This document shows, piece after piece, positions 41,940 through 50,876 of a DNA stretch of 64,000 bases; within the stretch, counting starts at the first letter, position 1, and every line of letters begins with the position of its first letter. Position numbers and translations under genes: made by a program. A model generated the notes under the pieces. It had not been told where the DNA came from. It did no database searches and worked only from the letters and a program-made list of their open reading frames with translations. The stretch covers positions 1-64,000 of the forward strand of contig CAZDYQ010000002.1 in the NCBI GenBank assembly GCA_964509685.1. The letters run 5' to 3'. Origin of the DNA: JAMLIN01 sp964509685. GTDB taxonomy: Bacteria > Pseudomonadota > Gammaproteobacteria > Burkholderiales > Burkholderiaceae_E.

Positions 41940-43305
41940 GGGTCGCCTCCCGGGCGCGCGGCTCGTCGCCGATTCCCTCGATGCGCTGCATCAGCATGGT
42001 GAGCTCCGTATCGTCGAGCACGAAGTCGTCGTGCACGCGCGGTTCCAGCGCGGTGGCGACCAGGCCCGCCGCGTCGGCCTCGTGCCAGTCCTCGGGCACC
42101 CGCTGGCCGTCCGCCACGCCGACGAGCTGCAGGCGATGCCGCACGAGCGCATCGATCGCGCCGCCCAGCCGGGGCGCTTCGTCGATCTTCGAGAGCACGA
42201 CGCCCGCGGCCTCGCGGGCGCGATAGGCCTCGATGACCTCCTCGATGGCCCCCTCCTGCGCCGTCGCCGCCAGGACGAGCAGGTTGCGCACGCCATTGAC
42301 GGCGAGCGACTCGAGGTTGCGGGCGACACGCTGGTCGCGCTGTCCCACGCCCGCGGTATCGACGAGAACGAGGCGTCGGTCCGACAGGGTGGCGAGATGC
42401 CGGCCCAGCTCGTCGGCGTCGTGCGCCGCCAGCACCGGGACCCCGATCAGCTGGCCGAATGCACGGAGCTGGTCCTGCGCCGCGATCCGGTAGGCGTCCA
42501 TCGTGACCAGGCCGACGGACTGCACGCCATGGCGCAAGGCGAAACGCGCCGCGATCTTCGCGGTCGTGGTGGTCTTGCCCACCCCGGTCGGGCCCACCAG
42601 CGCGAAGACGCCGCCCTCGGCGAGCGGCCCGCCCGTCCAGCTGCCGCAACGCAGGTTGCGCGCCAGCGCGGAGTGCAGCCAGACGAGCGCCTCGTCGTCG
42701 TCGTAGTCGGCCGGCACCCGGCTCACGAGCAGGCGCGACAGGCGCGCGGAGAACCCGGCGCCGATCAGGCGGCGAAGCAGCTGGGCCTGCACCGGGGAGC
42801 GGCGTACGCCATCCACCCAGGACAGCGCGCTGAACTGCTGGCTGATGTAGCTGCGCATGCGACGCAGCTCCTCGACGAGATGCTGGTTCGCCAGTGCGGT
42901 GGCTTCCTCCCCGTGGCCGTCGGCACGCAGGGCGGCGATCGCACCGGACCCGATGCCGGACCGCCCGCCCGCCGGCGATGCGTCCGCTGGACCCGGGCCC
43001 GCGCCCTCCGCGCCCGGGCGGCGACGCTCCCTGGCGTAGCGCTCGAACGACACGGTGCTCATCGCCGGCGGGCGCTCGTCCTTCCCGGGAGCCAGGGGCG
43101 CCCTGGCGACGCCCGACGGACGGGACGCGGCGGCCCCGGCCGCCTCGTCCCCCTCGCCCGTCCAGGGGGTGTCCACGGTCGCGAGGATCTCGACCCCTCC
43201 GTCGACCCTGCGGTTGCGCAGGATCACCGCATCCTCGCCCAGGCTCGCCTTGACCCTGGCCAAGGCATCGCGCGCGGTCGCGCCGAAGAATCGCTGCGTT
43301 CTCAT
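41932..43305 (-). CDS. flhF: flagellar biosynthesis GTPase FlhF
   Basis: 457 residues; SRP-type GTPase that sets the site and number of polar flagella. N-terminal basic B-domain (MRTQRFFGATARDALARVKASLG), a disordered Pro/Ala stretch, then the NG domain: GPTGVGKTTTTAKIAARF near residue 235, DTAGVGQRD near 314 and a late loop with KIDEAPRLGGAID. The GTPase motifs are intact, in contrast to the neighbour. Presence suggests polar flagellation. Overlaps flhA by 4 bases. Confidence 0.95.
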   Translation of the reverse strand: MRTQRFFGATARDALARVKASLGEDAVILRNRRVDGGVEILATVDTPWTGEGDEAAGAAASRPSGVARAPLAPGKDERPPAMSTVSFERYARERRRPGAEGAGPGPADASPAGGRSGIGSGAIAALRADGHGEEATALANQHLVEELRRMRSYISQQFSALSWVDGVRRSPVQAQLLRRLIGAGFSARLSRLLVSRVPADYDDDEALVWLHSALARNLRCGSWTGGPLAEGGVFALVGPTGVGKTTTTAKIAARFALRHGVQSVGLVTMDAYRIAAQDQLRAFGQLIGVPVLAAHDADELGRHLATLSDRRLVLVDTAGVGQRDQRVARNLESLAVNGVRNLLVLAATAQEGAIEEVIEAYRAREAAGVVLSKIDEAPRLGGAIDALVRHRLQLVGVADGQRVPEDWHEADAAGLVATALEPRVHDDFVLDDTELTMLMQRIEGIGDEPRAREATHA

Positions 43306-45416
43306 TGTGCCTCTCCGATGATCTTGCCGATTCGGATGGTGTGGGTTTCAGGAATCTCGGAATGGGCCAGCACCCGCAGGCGGGGCGCCGCCTTCTTCAT
43401 CAGCCTGGCGATCGGCTGCCGGATCGCGTCGGGTACCAGCAACGCGCCCGGGATGCCCCGACCCTCGTGCTCCTCGCACGCGGCGGCGGCCGAGCGCACG
43501 ACGAAGTCGGCGACGCCGGGTTCGAGCGCGCCGTTGCCACCGGGCCCGAGCGCCTGCATCAGGAGGTTCTCCAGCGCCGGGTCGATCGCAATGACGTCCA
43601 GCTCCCGGGCGGGGCCGAACACCTGCTGCACCAGGGCGGGACCGATCGCGCGCCGCACCTCCGCGGTCAGCTCCGCCGGATCCTGCGTGCGTGCCCCGTG
43701 CTCGCCGAGCGACTCCAGGATGCTGCGCAGGTCACGGATGTGGACGGCCTCGTCGAGCAGGTTCTGCAGGACGCGCTGGAAGACGGCGACCGGGACCAGC
43801 TTCGGCACCACCTCCTCGACCAGCTTCGGCGCGTAGGCGCTCGCGTGCTCGATGAGGTGCTGCGTCTCGTTGCGGCCGAGCAGGCGGGCGGCATGCAGCT
43901 GCATGAGGTGGTGCAGGTGCGTCGCGATCACGGTCGCGGCATCGACGACCGTGTACCCGGCGACCTGCGCCTGCTCGCGCGATCCCGGCTCGATCCAGGT
44001 GGCCGGCAGGCCGAACGCCGGATCGGTGGTCGCCGGGCCACTCAGCTTCTGCGTCACATGGCCGGGGTCGATCGCGAGCAGCATCCCGGGATAGACCTCG
44101 GCCTCGCCGACGACGGCGCCCTTGAGCGTCAGGCGATAGGCACCGGGACGAAGCTCGAGGTTGTCCCGGATGTGCACGGCCGGCGGCAGGAAGCCGACCT
44201 CCTGCGCGAACTTCTTGCGCACGCCCTTGATTCGCGAGAGCAGCTCGGCGCCGCGGTCCTTGTCCACCAGCGTGATGAGCTTGTAGCCCACCTCGAGCCC
44301 GAGCGCGTCCACGGGGGCGACGTCGTCCCAGGTCGCCTCGGCGGGATCCCCGGCGGGCTCGCCGGCATCCTGTGCCGGGGCGACGGCGGCCCGTGCCTGG
44401 TCGCGTTGCAGCCGCCAGGCGAGATAGGCACATCCCCCCGCGAGCAGGAAGAAGGAAAGATGCGGCATGCCCGGCACGCTGCCGAGCAGCGCCACCACGA
44501 AGGCGGCGATGCCGAGGGCGCGGGGCGCATTGAACAGCTGCTTCGCGAGCTGGCCGCCGACGTCGTCCTCGTTCCCCACCCGCGACACGATCATGCCGGC
44601 GGCGACCGAGATCACCAGCGCGGGCACCTGCGCGACGAGGGCGTCCCCGATCGCCATCAGGACATAGTTGTTGGCGGCATTCGAGAGGGACAGGTCATGC
44701 TGCACCACCCCGATCACCAGGCCGCCGACGATGTTGATGGCGAGGATCAGCATGCCGGCGATCGCGTCGCCCCGCACGAACTTGGAGGCACCATCCATCG
44801 AGCCGAAGAAGTCCGCCTCGTGGCCGACCTCGGCCCGGCGACGGCGCGCTTCCTCCTGGTCGATCACGCCGGCATTCAGGTCGGCGTCGATGGCCATCTG
44901 CTTGCCCGGCATGGCGTCGAGGGCGAACCGGGCCGAGACCTCGGCGATGCGTCCGGCGCCCTTGGTCACCACGATGAAGTTGATCACCGTCAGGATGGCG
45001 AACACGATGATGCCGACCGCGAAGTTCCCGCCCACGACGAAGTTGGCGAAGGCCTCGATGACGTGTCCGGCCGCGTCGGTGCCGGTGTGGCCGTGCATCA
45101 GCACCGCCCGGGTGGAGGCCACGTTGAGCGACAGGCGCAGCAGGGTCGTGACCAGCAGCACGGTCGGGAACACGGCGAAGTCCAGCGGACGGACCGTGTA
45201 GGTCGCGACGAGCAGGACGACGATCGCGACCGCGATGTTGAAGGTGAAGAGCAGGTCGAGGACGATCGGCTGCAGCGGCAGGATCATCATCGCCAGGATC
45301 ATCAGGATGATGACCGGCACCGCCATCGACTGCAGCGGCGGCATCCTCACCTGCACGCCTGCGACGTTGACCGTCAGGCCGCCCCCCGTGCCCGGCGTCG
45401 GCAGCAGCGCCCTCAT
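43302..45416 (-). CDS. flhA: flagellar type III export gate protein FlhA
   Basis: 704 residues. N-terminal half has about eight membrane helices (e.g. VPVIILMILAMMILPLQPIVLDLLFTFNIAVAIVVLLVATY) with the FHIPEP-family block VFPTVLLVTTLLRLSLNVASTRAVLMHGH; the C-terminal half is the cytoplasmic export-substrate dock (KLITLVDKDRGAELLSRIKGVRKKFAQEVGFLPPAVHIRDN). Standard length. Overlaps flhB and flhF by 4 bases each. Confidence 0.97.
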   Translation of the reverse strand: MRALLPTPGTGGGLTVNVAGVQVRMPPLQSMAVPVIILMILAMMILPLQPIVLDLLFTFNIAVAIVVLLVATYTVRPLDFAVFPTVLLVTTLLRLSLNVASTRAVLMHGHTGTDAAGHVIEAFANFVVGGNFAVGIIVFAILTVINFIVVTKGAGRIAEVSARFALDAMPGKQMAIDADLNAGVIDQEEARRRRAEVGHEADFFGSMDGASKFVRGDAIAGMLILAINIVGGLVIGVVQHDLSLSNAANNYVLMAIGDALVAQVPALVISVAAGMIVSRVGNEDDVGGQLAKQLFNAPRALGIAAFVVALLGSVPGMPHLSFFLLAGGCAYLAWRLQRDQARAAVAPAQDAGEPAGDPAEATWDDVAPVDALGLEVGYKLITLVDKDRGAELLSRIKGVRKKFAQEVGFLPPAVHIRDNLELRPGAYRLTLKGAVVGEAEVYPGMLLAIDPGHVTQKLSGPATTDPAFGLPATWIEPGSREQAQVAGYTVVDAATVIATHLHHLMQLHAARLLGRNETQHLIEHASAYAPKLVEEVVPKLVPVAVFQRVLQNLLDEAVHIRDLRSILESLGEHGARTQDPAELTAEVRRAIGPALVQQVFGPARELDVIAIDPALENLLMQALGPGGNGALEPGVADFVVRSAAAACEEHEGRGIPGALLVPDAIRQPIARLMKKAAPRLRVLAHSEIPETHTIRIGKIIGEAQ

Positions 45417-46573
45417 GCCCGGCCCCCTTCAGGCGTGGCGCCCGACTGCGGATCGAGCTCCGGCGGCACCGGCAGGTCGGTGGGCGCGGACGGCGCGCGG
45501 CGGCCCGCCGCGGCCCGCAGCTGGTACACGTAGGCGAGGACCTGCGCGACGGCGTTGTACAGCGCCGCCGGAATCTCCGCGTCGAGCTCGACATGGGCAT
45601 GAAGCGCCCGCGCGAGTGGCGGCGCCTCGAGAAGGGGCACGCCCGACTGGAGCGCGATCTCCCGGATCCGGGCCGCCACGTGGTCGGTGCCCTTGGCGAC
45701 GACGCGCGGCGCGCCGCCGACCGATTCGTCGTACTTCAGGGCGACGGCGTAGTGGGTCGGGTTGGTCACGACGACGTCGGCGGTCGGCACCCTGGCCATC
45801 ATCCGCGCGGCGCTGATCTCGCGCTGCCGCTGGCGGCGCTGCGCCTTGACGTGCGGATCCCCCTCGGTCTCCTTGTGCTCCCGGCGCGCCTGCTCGAGCG
45901 TCATCCTGAGGTTGGCGCGGTGGCGGAACCACTGCATCGGCACGTCCACCGTCGCCACGACGACCAGCATGAGCAGCAGCCAGCCGGCGCCCTGCACCAC
46001 CAGTCCGGGAGCGAGGCGCACCGCATGTTCCGGCGCCATGGACAGCAGTGCCGCGAAGGCTGGCCCCTCCCACCAGACATAGGCGGCCGCCACCAGCGTC
46101 AGTCCGAGCACCAGCAGCGAGAGCCGGACGGAATCGACGAGATGGTCGCGCGAGAAGATGCGCTTGAGCCCGGCGAGCGGGCTGATCTTCTGCCACTTGG
46201 GGACGAGCGTCTTGCCGGTCCAGGCGAGGCCGCCCGGCACGACGGCCGCGATGATGGCGGCGACGGTTCCCGCCACGCCGATCGGGAGACAGACGGACAG
46301 CGCGAGGACGCCGAGCTCGCCCAGCCAGGTCCCGAGGGCTTCCGGGGAGAAGGAGATCGTGCGGTCGAATCGCAGCCCCCGGCGCACCAGTTCGATGCTG
46401 TGCCTGCCGAGGTAGCCGGCGAAAAGGACCATGGTCAGGCCGGTGAGCCCGAACAGCACCGCATGCCCGAAGTCACGCGACCGCGCGACCCGCCCTTCCT
46501 CCCGGGCTTCGCGCAGGCGCTTCTCGGACGCTGGTAGCTTCCTGTCCTCTCGTGAAGTTTCCTGGTCGGCCAT
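45413..46573 (-). CDS. flhB: flagellar export switch protein FlhB
   Basis: 386 residues with four membrane helices and a cytoplasmic domain carrying the autocleavage motif NPTH (from about residue 271), then YAVALKYDESVGGAPRVVAKGTDHVAARIREIA. Self-cleavage switches export from rod/hook to filament proteins. The Pro/Ala-rich tail past residue 355 is disordered. First gene of the flhBAF-fliA group. Confidence 0.96.
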   Translation of the reverse strand: MADQETSREDRKLPASEKRLREAREEGRVARSRDFGHAVLFGLTGLTMVLFAGYLGRHSIELVRRGLRFDRTISFSPEALGTWLGELGVLALSVCLPIGVAGTVAAIIAAVVPGGLAWTGKTLVPKWQKISPLAGLKRIFSRDHLVDSVRLSLLVLGLTLVAAAYVWWEGPAFAALLSMAPEHAVRLAPGLVVQGAGWLLLMLVVVATVDVPMQWFRHRANLRMTLEQARREHKETEGDPHVKAQRRQRQREISAARMMARVPTADVVVTNPTHYAVALKYDESVGGAPRVVAKGTDHVAARIREIALQSGVPLLEAPPLARALHAHVELDAEIPAALYNAVAQVLAYVYQLRAAAGRRAPSAPTDLPVPPELDPQSGATPEGGRA

Positions 46574-46600
46574 TCGATCTCGCCCTGATGACGGGATCGA

Positions 46601-46626
46601 TTATTGGTGGCCACCCGGAAACTTAA
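46601..46626 (-). promoter_or_regulatory. possible sigma-28 promoter of flhB
   Basis: Minus-strand TTAAGTTT (46626-46619) and ACCAATAA (46608-46601), separated by 10 rather than 11 bases. The -35 block matches FliA consensus at 7/8 and the -10 at 6/8, but the shorter spacing lowers confidence. It lies 28 bases before the flhB ATG. Confidence 0.4.
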
Positions 46627-46634
46627 GGCCCGAT

Positions 46635-46654
46635 CAGGCGGGCGAATCCGCCTG
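46635..46654 (-). other. hairpin between cheZ and flhB
   Basis: CAGGCGG (46635-46641) and CCGCCTG (46648-46654) form a 7-bp stem with a 6-base loop. On the minus strand it is followed by ATCGGGCCTTAAGTTT, only weakly T-rich, so a partial terminator after cheZ is possible. Confidence 0.35.
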
Positions 46655-46731
46655 TTCTCGAATCTGGAGTCCGTCGGCGATGCCGGCCGCGCCGGCCGTC
46701 GGCCAGGACGGCCCGCCGGTGCGGGCGCGCG

Positions 46732-47352
46732 CTAGAAGCCGAGGCTCTCGAGCAGTTCGTCGACCTGCGCCTGGTTGTTCACCACGTCGACGCGCCCTGC
46801 CCCTTCCGTGACGACCGGCCCGTTCAGCCACCCGTTCTCCAGGCCTTCGCGCTTGTCGCGGGGCGTCACTTCGATGAGGAGCCGGACCAGCTCGGTCTCC
46901 AGGTTCTGCGCGAGGTCGACCACCTTCGAGATGACCTGCGAGGACAGGTCGTGGAAGGACTGGGCCATGAGGATCTCGGTCAGCATGGCGTCGGCGCCCG
47001 CGCACGAGGCGTCGACCCTTTCGACAAAGTTCATGAGCTCGCCGCTCGCGACCGCGGCGACGGGGTCGCGCACCAGCCGGTCGCGCATCCGCGCCGCCTC
47101 CGCGGCCAGCGAGGCCTGCTCCGCCTTGGCGCCCTCCACCTGTCCGATCACCTTCTCGGCCGCTTCGCCGCTGATCCGCGCGATGTAGTTGAGACGGTCG
47201 CGCGCGTCCGGCAGGCTGGCCACCGCGCCCTCGATCGCGCGATCGAGCCCCAGCTGGCGAAGGCCCTCGTGGACCATCCGGGCCAGCGCCCCGATCGACC
47301 GGTACACCTCCCCGGGATCGCAGTCGAGCCCGGCTTCCTCGTGTTTGCTCAT
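46732..47352 (-). CDS. cheZ: CheY-P phosphatase CheZ
   Basis: 206 residues; dephosphorylates CheY-P. The long coiled-coil helices contain the family active-site motif LMAQSFHDLSSQVISKVVD (about residues 128-147) and the protein ends in the CheY-binding tail AQVDELLESLGF. Follows cheY by 8 bases. CheZ is found mainly in beta- and gammaproteobacteria. Confidence 0.95.
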   Translation of the reverse strand: MSKHEEAGLDCDPGEVYRSIGALARMVHEGLRQLGLDRAIEGAVASLPDARDRLNYIARISGEAAEKVIGQVEGAKAEQASLAAEAARMRDRLVRDPVAAVASGELMNFVERVDASCAGADAMLTEILMAQSFHDLSSQVISKVVDLAQNLETELVRLLIEVTPRDKREGLENGWLNGPVVTEGAGRVDVVNNQAQVDELLESLGF

Positions 47353-47360
47353 GGGACTCC

Positions 47361-47750
47361 TCAGGCGGCGGCCATCTTGTCGAGGATCTTGGCGACCTTC
47401 TCCTCGAGCGTCGCCTTGGTGAAGGGCTTGACGATGTAGCCCGACGCGCCGGCCTGGGCGGCCATGATGATGTCTTCCTTGCGCGCCTCGGCAGTCACCA
47501 TCAGTACCGGCAGGTGCTTGAGCGCGGGATCGGCCCGGATGGCGGTCAGCAGCTCGAAGCCGTTCATGTTCGGCATGTTGATGTCCGACACGACGAAGTG
47601 GAACTCGCCGTTGCGCAGCATGTTCAATGCCGCCTGCCCATCCTCTGCCTCGTCGGCGCTGCCGTAGCCCAGCTCCTTCAGCAGGTTGCGGATGATGCGC
47701 CGCATCGTCGAAAAGTCGTCGACGATGAGGAAGCGTAGGTCATTGCCCAT
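47361..47750 (-). CDS. cheY: chemotaxis response regulator CheY
   Basis: 129-residue single receiver domain that binds FliM when phosphorylated. All active-site residues are present: D11 and D12, phosphoacceptor D56 (VVSDINMPNM), T86, Y105 and K108 (GYIVKPFTKATLEEKV). 50 bases after motB; cheZ follows. Its usual kinase CheA is not encoded nearby. Confidence 0.97.
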   Translation of the reverse strand: MGNDLRFLIVDDFSTMRRIIRNLLKELGYGSADEAEDGQAALNMLRNGEFHFVVSDINMPNMNGFELLTAIRADPALKHLPVLMVTAEARKEDIIMAAQAGASGYIVKPFTKATLEEKVAKILDKMAAA

Positions 47751-47800
47751 GGGTACTCCTGGTCATTGATGCCGGGCCTCGCCCTGCGGCCCGTCGCTTC

Positions 47801-48763
47801 TCATGGTCCGGCCTGTGCCGTCCCGTCGTTGCCCGCCCCGGCCGGCGCCGCCGCGGCGTCGTCGCCGAAGACGTCGTCCTCGTCCTCGATCTGCGGCCCG
47901 CGCAGGATGCGGTCCGCGGCCTCGCTCGTCATCACCACGATCGAGATCCGCCGGTTCATGGGATTGAGCGGATTCTCCGGGTCGAAGAGCTGGGTCGCCC
48001 CGAGTCCTTCGACCCGGATGATCTTGTCCTCGTGCATGCCCCCGGCGATGAGCTCCCGCCGGGAGGCGTTGGCTCGCTCGGTCGAGAGCTCCCAGTTGGT
48101 GTAGCCGCCCGGGCCGTTCGCATAGAGCGCGGCATCGGTGTGCCCGGCCAGGGAAACCCGGTTCTCCACCTCGTTGAGGACCTTGCCGATCGCCCGGAGC
48201 AGGTCGCGCATGTAGTACTTCACCTCCGCCCCGCCGGAATCGAACATCGGGCGCTGCCGGTCGTCCACGATCTGGATCCGCAGGCCGTCGCTGGTCAGGT
48301 CCATGCGCAAATGCTTGCGCATGTCGGCCAGCGTCGGGTCGCTCGCCACCACCGACTCGACCCGCTCGCGCAGCGCCATGAGGCGGCGCGACTCCACCCT
48401 GCGGTTCTCGCGGGCAAGGGCATGCGGATTGACCGTGCGTTCCCTGACGGCCGTCTCGCCGCGCTTGACCTGGCCCACGCTGCGCGTGAGGTCGCTGCCC
48501 CCGGCATTGATGATGCTCGAGCTGTCGCCACTGCCGGAGCCCGCGTTCAGCGCCACATGCAGCGGCGTGGAGAAGTGGTCCGCGATGCCCTTGAGGTCGC
48601 CCTTGGTGGTGGAGCCGAGCAGCCACATCAGGAGGAAGAAGGCCATCATCGCGGTCACGAAGTCCGCATAGGCGATCTTCCAGGCGCCATGGCCATGGCC
48701 GTGCGCGGGCTTGCGGACCTTCTTGACGATGATCGGCTGGATCTTCTTGTCGGACGCCGCCAT
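47801..48763 (-). CDS. motB: flagellar stator protein MotB
   Basis: 320 residues. One N-terminal membrane helix in the segment AYADFVTAMMAFFLLMWLLG, with the proton-carrying D34, followed by a plug/linker region and a C-terminal OmpA-like peptidoglycan-binding domain (VSLAGHTDAALYANGPGGYTNWELSTERANASRRELI). An Ala/Gly-rich end is disordered. 33 bases after motA. Confidence 0.96.
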   Translation of the reverse strand: MAASDKKIQPIIVKKVRKPAHGHGHGAWKIAYADFVTAMMAFFLLMWLLGSTTKGDLKGIADHFSTPLHVALNAGSGSGDSSSIINAGGSDLTRSVGQVKRGETAVRERTVNPHALARENRRVESRRLMALRERVESVVASDPTLADMRKHLRMDLTSDGLRIQIVDDRQRPMFDSGGAEVKYYMRDLLRAIGKVLNEVENRVSLAGHTDAALYANGPGGYTNWELSTERANASRRELIAGGMHEDKIIRVEGLGATQLFDPENPLNPMNRRISIVVMTSEAADRILRGPQIEDEDDVFGDDAAAAPAGAGNDGTAQAGP

Positions 48764-48796
48764 GGTGCGCGATGACTCCCCTTCGTCCCGCCCGGA

Positions 48797-49660
48797 TCAG
48801 GCGCGGCGCTGCTTGACCGCGGCCTCGAGCTCGCTGAAGCTCGGGCGCTCGGTCGAGAACAGGACCTTGCGGCCGAACTCCACCGCGATGGCCGGCGCAT
48901 ACCCCTGCATGCTCGCGAGCAGCGTCGTCTTGACGCAGACGAGCTCCTTGGTCGCCTCCTCGCCCTTCTGCTCGAGCAGGGCCGCCAGGGGGCTCACGAA
49001 CCCGTAGGACAGCAGGATGCCGAGGAAGGTGCCGACCAGCGCGCCCGCGATCATCTGTCCGAGCACCGCGGGCGGCTGGTTGACCGATGCCATCGTCTTC
49101 ACGACCCCGAGCACCGCCGCCACGATGCCGAAGGCGGGAAGCGCGTCGCCGACCTTCTGGATCGCGCCGGCCGGCGCATGGATCTCCTGGTGGTGCGTCT
49201 CGATCTCGCTGTCCATCAGGCTCTCGATCTCGTGGGCATTCAGGTTGCCCGAGACCATCATGCGCAGGTAATCCGTGATGAACTCCACCAGGTGGTGGTC
49301 GGCCTGGATCTCCGGGTAGTTGGAGAACAGGGCGCTTTCCTGGGGCTCGTCCACGTCCTGCTCGATCGACATCAGGCCCTCCTTGCGAGCCTTCTGCAGG
49401 ATGTCGTAGAGCAGCGCGAGCAGCGACATGTAGCGCGCCTTGGTATAGCGCGAGCCCTTGAACAGGCTGGGGATGGCCTTGAACGTGGCCCTGAGCACCT
49501 TGTGGTTGTTGCCGACAAGGAAGGCGCCGAGCGCGGCCCCCGCGATGATGACCATCTCGAGCGGCGCGGCCATCACCAGGACCCCGAAATGGCCCCCGGC
49601 GATCGCGTAGCCGCCGAAGACCGCGAGCAAGACGACGATGTATCCGATGATGACGAACAT
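48797..49660 (-). CDS. motA: flagellar stator protein MotA
   Basis: 287 residues, four membrane helices (MFVIIGYIVVLLAVFGGYAIAGG; HFGVLVMAAPLEMVIIAGAALGAFLVG; LPAFGIVAAVLGVVKTMA; IAGALVGTFLGILLSYGFVSPLAALL) and a cytoplasmic loop with charged residues that contact FliG. Proton-driven type judged by the MotB partner. A sigma-28 promoter stands 39-65 bases upstream. Confidence 0.96.
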   Translation of the reverse strand: MFVIIGYIVVLLAVFGGYAIAGGHFGVLVMAAPLEMVIIAGAALGAFLVGNNHKVLRATFKAIPSLFKGSRYTKARYMSLLALLYDILQKARKEGLMSIEQDVDEPQESALFSNYPEIQADHHLVEFITDYLRMMVSGNLNAHEIESLMDSEIETHHQEIHAPAGAIQKVGDALPAFGIVAAVLGVVKTMASVNQPPAVLGQMIAGALVGTFLGILLSYGFVSPLAALLEQKGEEATKELVCVKTTLLASMQGYAPAIAVEFGRKVLFSTERPSFSELEAAVKQRRA

Positions 49661-49698
49661 GAGCCCCGAGCGATCCGGATCTGGCGAGTACCTACCCT

Positions 49699-49725
49699 AT
49701 TTCGGCCGGTTGCCGTTCGCCTTGA
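49699..49725 (-). promoter_or_regulatory. sigma-28 (FliA) promoter of motAB-cheYZ
   Basis: Minus-strand TCAAGGCG (49725-49718), 11-base spacer, GCCGAAAT (49706-49699). The geometry is exact and the -35 uses the TCAAG variant also known from Pseudomonas FliA promoters. It lies 39 bases before the motA ATG. Confidence 0.8.
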
Positions 49726-49827
49726 GCGGCGGCCGCCGAGCGGTCATCCGCCGCCATTTCCCGCCGACCGCGGGGCCCGGTGCGAACGCAACGCATGATG
49801 CCGGCACGACCCCGCGCCATAACGACG

Positions 49828-49851
49828 AAAAGCGGGGCATCGCCCCGCTTT
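49828..49851 (-). terminator. intrinsic terminator after flhDC
   Basis: Minus-strand stem AAAGCGGGGC / GCCCCGCTTT, loop GAT, closing with TTTT. It separates flhDC from the downstream motA promoter, so motAB is transcribed independently. About 60 bases after the flhC stop. Confidence 0.88.
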
Positions 49852-49912
49852 CCGTCCCGTGTCCGATGGCTCCGTCGCCGCGCCCTGCCCGGCGGCGGCG
49901 TCGATGCCTCGC

Positions 49913-50443
49913 CTAGTGGATCGCACCCCGCCGGCTCGCCTTGCCGGCCCGGGCCGGCGGGCGGCAGAGCCCGCAGACGAAGTCCCGGTCGAGCTCGTAG
50001 GCGTGGTTGATGAAGTTCCCCCTGCAGCGCGTGCACCGAGTGGTGCAGAGCATGCCGGCATCGACGAACCGCACGAGCCGCCAGGCCCGGGTGGACGAGA
50101 GCAGCGGTTCGATCCCGGCCTGCTCCGTCTCCGCGACGTAGAGCTTGTAGGCACGGATGATCGCCTCGATGTCGTCGATCGCGCTGGTCTTGATGAGGTA
50201 CTCGTACAGGTTGTAGAACAGCGACGCGTGGATGTTCGGCTGCCAGGTCATGAACCAGTCCGTCGAGAAAGGCAGCTGGCCCTTCGATGGCGACTTGCCG
50301 GTCACTTCCTTGTAGAGCTTCAGGAGCCGCTCGTACGGCAGGTCGGTCTCCGACTGCAGCACCTGCAAGCGCGCGCCGATCCCGATCAGGGCGATCGCGC
50401 GCTGGGTCTGGCGATTGTCCTTGAGAAGGCTGCGGGCGCTCAT
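49913..50443 (-). CDS. flhC: flagellar master regulator subunit FlhC
   Basis: 176 residues; DNA-binding partner of FlhD in the FlhD4C2 activator of class II promoters. Zinc site is complete: C137-x2-C140 and C157-x2-C160 (C133 nearby), the same spacing as in E. coli. Also conserved are LLKLYKEVTGKSPSKGQLPFSTDWFM and the ALFYNLYEYL-like helix. The ATG at 50443 overlaps the flhD stop by 4 bases. Confidence 0.96.
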   Translation of the reverse strand: MSARSLLKDNRQTQRAIALIGIGARLQVLQSETDLPYERLLKLYKEVTGKSPSKGQLPFSTDWFMTWQPNIHASLFYNLYEYLIKTSAIDDIEAIIRAYKLYVAETEQAGIEPLLSSTRAWRLVRFVDAGMLCTTRCTRCRGNFINHAYELDRDFVCGLCRPPARAGKASRRGAIH

Positions 50444-50778
50444 TCCACCGACTCCTCGTAGCGGCCGGCCATAAGGATGGCGGCATGCAGGCGCTCGGCC
50501 GTCTTCTCCTGGCCGGGCTGGTCGGCGCGGGCATGCTCGGCCAGCAGCCCCCACACCATCGCGTCGTCGACACGCAGGCGGCACATGAGGGTGTTGCCGC
50601 TCGCCACCTTGAGCATCTGGCTCGGCTTGAGGCTGTCGATGAGGTCCGCGACCTCGTCCGTCACGCCGAGCCGATAGAGCGCCGTCGGCCGGTCGGCGCG
50701 AATGAGCTGCTGCGCCAGAATCAAATAGGACAGGTTGATCTCGGTAATTTCGTGGGCCAACTTGGACTCGACCGACAT
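50440..50778 (-). CDS. flhD: flagellar master regulator subunit FlhD
   Basis: 112 residues, standard length. EITEINLSYLILAQQLIRADRPTALYRLGVTDEVADLIDSL and SQMLKVASGNTLMCRLRVDD are family blocks. Class I flagellar gene, first of the flhDC operon; divergent from fliC1. Its control region carries overlapping TTCCTA palindromes. Confidence 0.95.
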   Translation of the reverse strand: MSVESKLAHEITEINLSYLILAQQLIRADRPTALYRLGVTDEVADLIDSLKPSQMLKVASGNTLMCRLRVDDAMVWGLLAEHARADQPGQEKTAERLHAAILMAGRYEESVE

Positions 50779-50817
50779 ATTCTTCTCCCCTGGGCAGTGG
50801 TGGACACGTGGGACGCA

Positions 50818-50844
50818 GTGTCGGCCGCGACTCCCTTTTCTTGA
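50818..50844 (-). promoter_or_regulatory. weak sigma-28-like element upstream of flhD
   Basis: Minus-strand TCAAGAAA (50844-50837), 11-base spacer, GCCGACAC (50825-50818), 40 bases before the flhD ATG. The -10 matches only its GCCGA half. If used, it would put the master regulator under FliA feedback. No better sigma-70 promoter was found. Confidence 0.3.
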
Positions 50845-50876
50845 ATCCGACTCCTTCCGATTCTCGGCTGGGCCGA

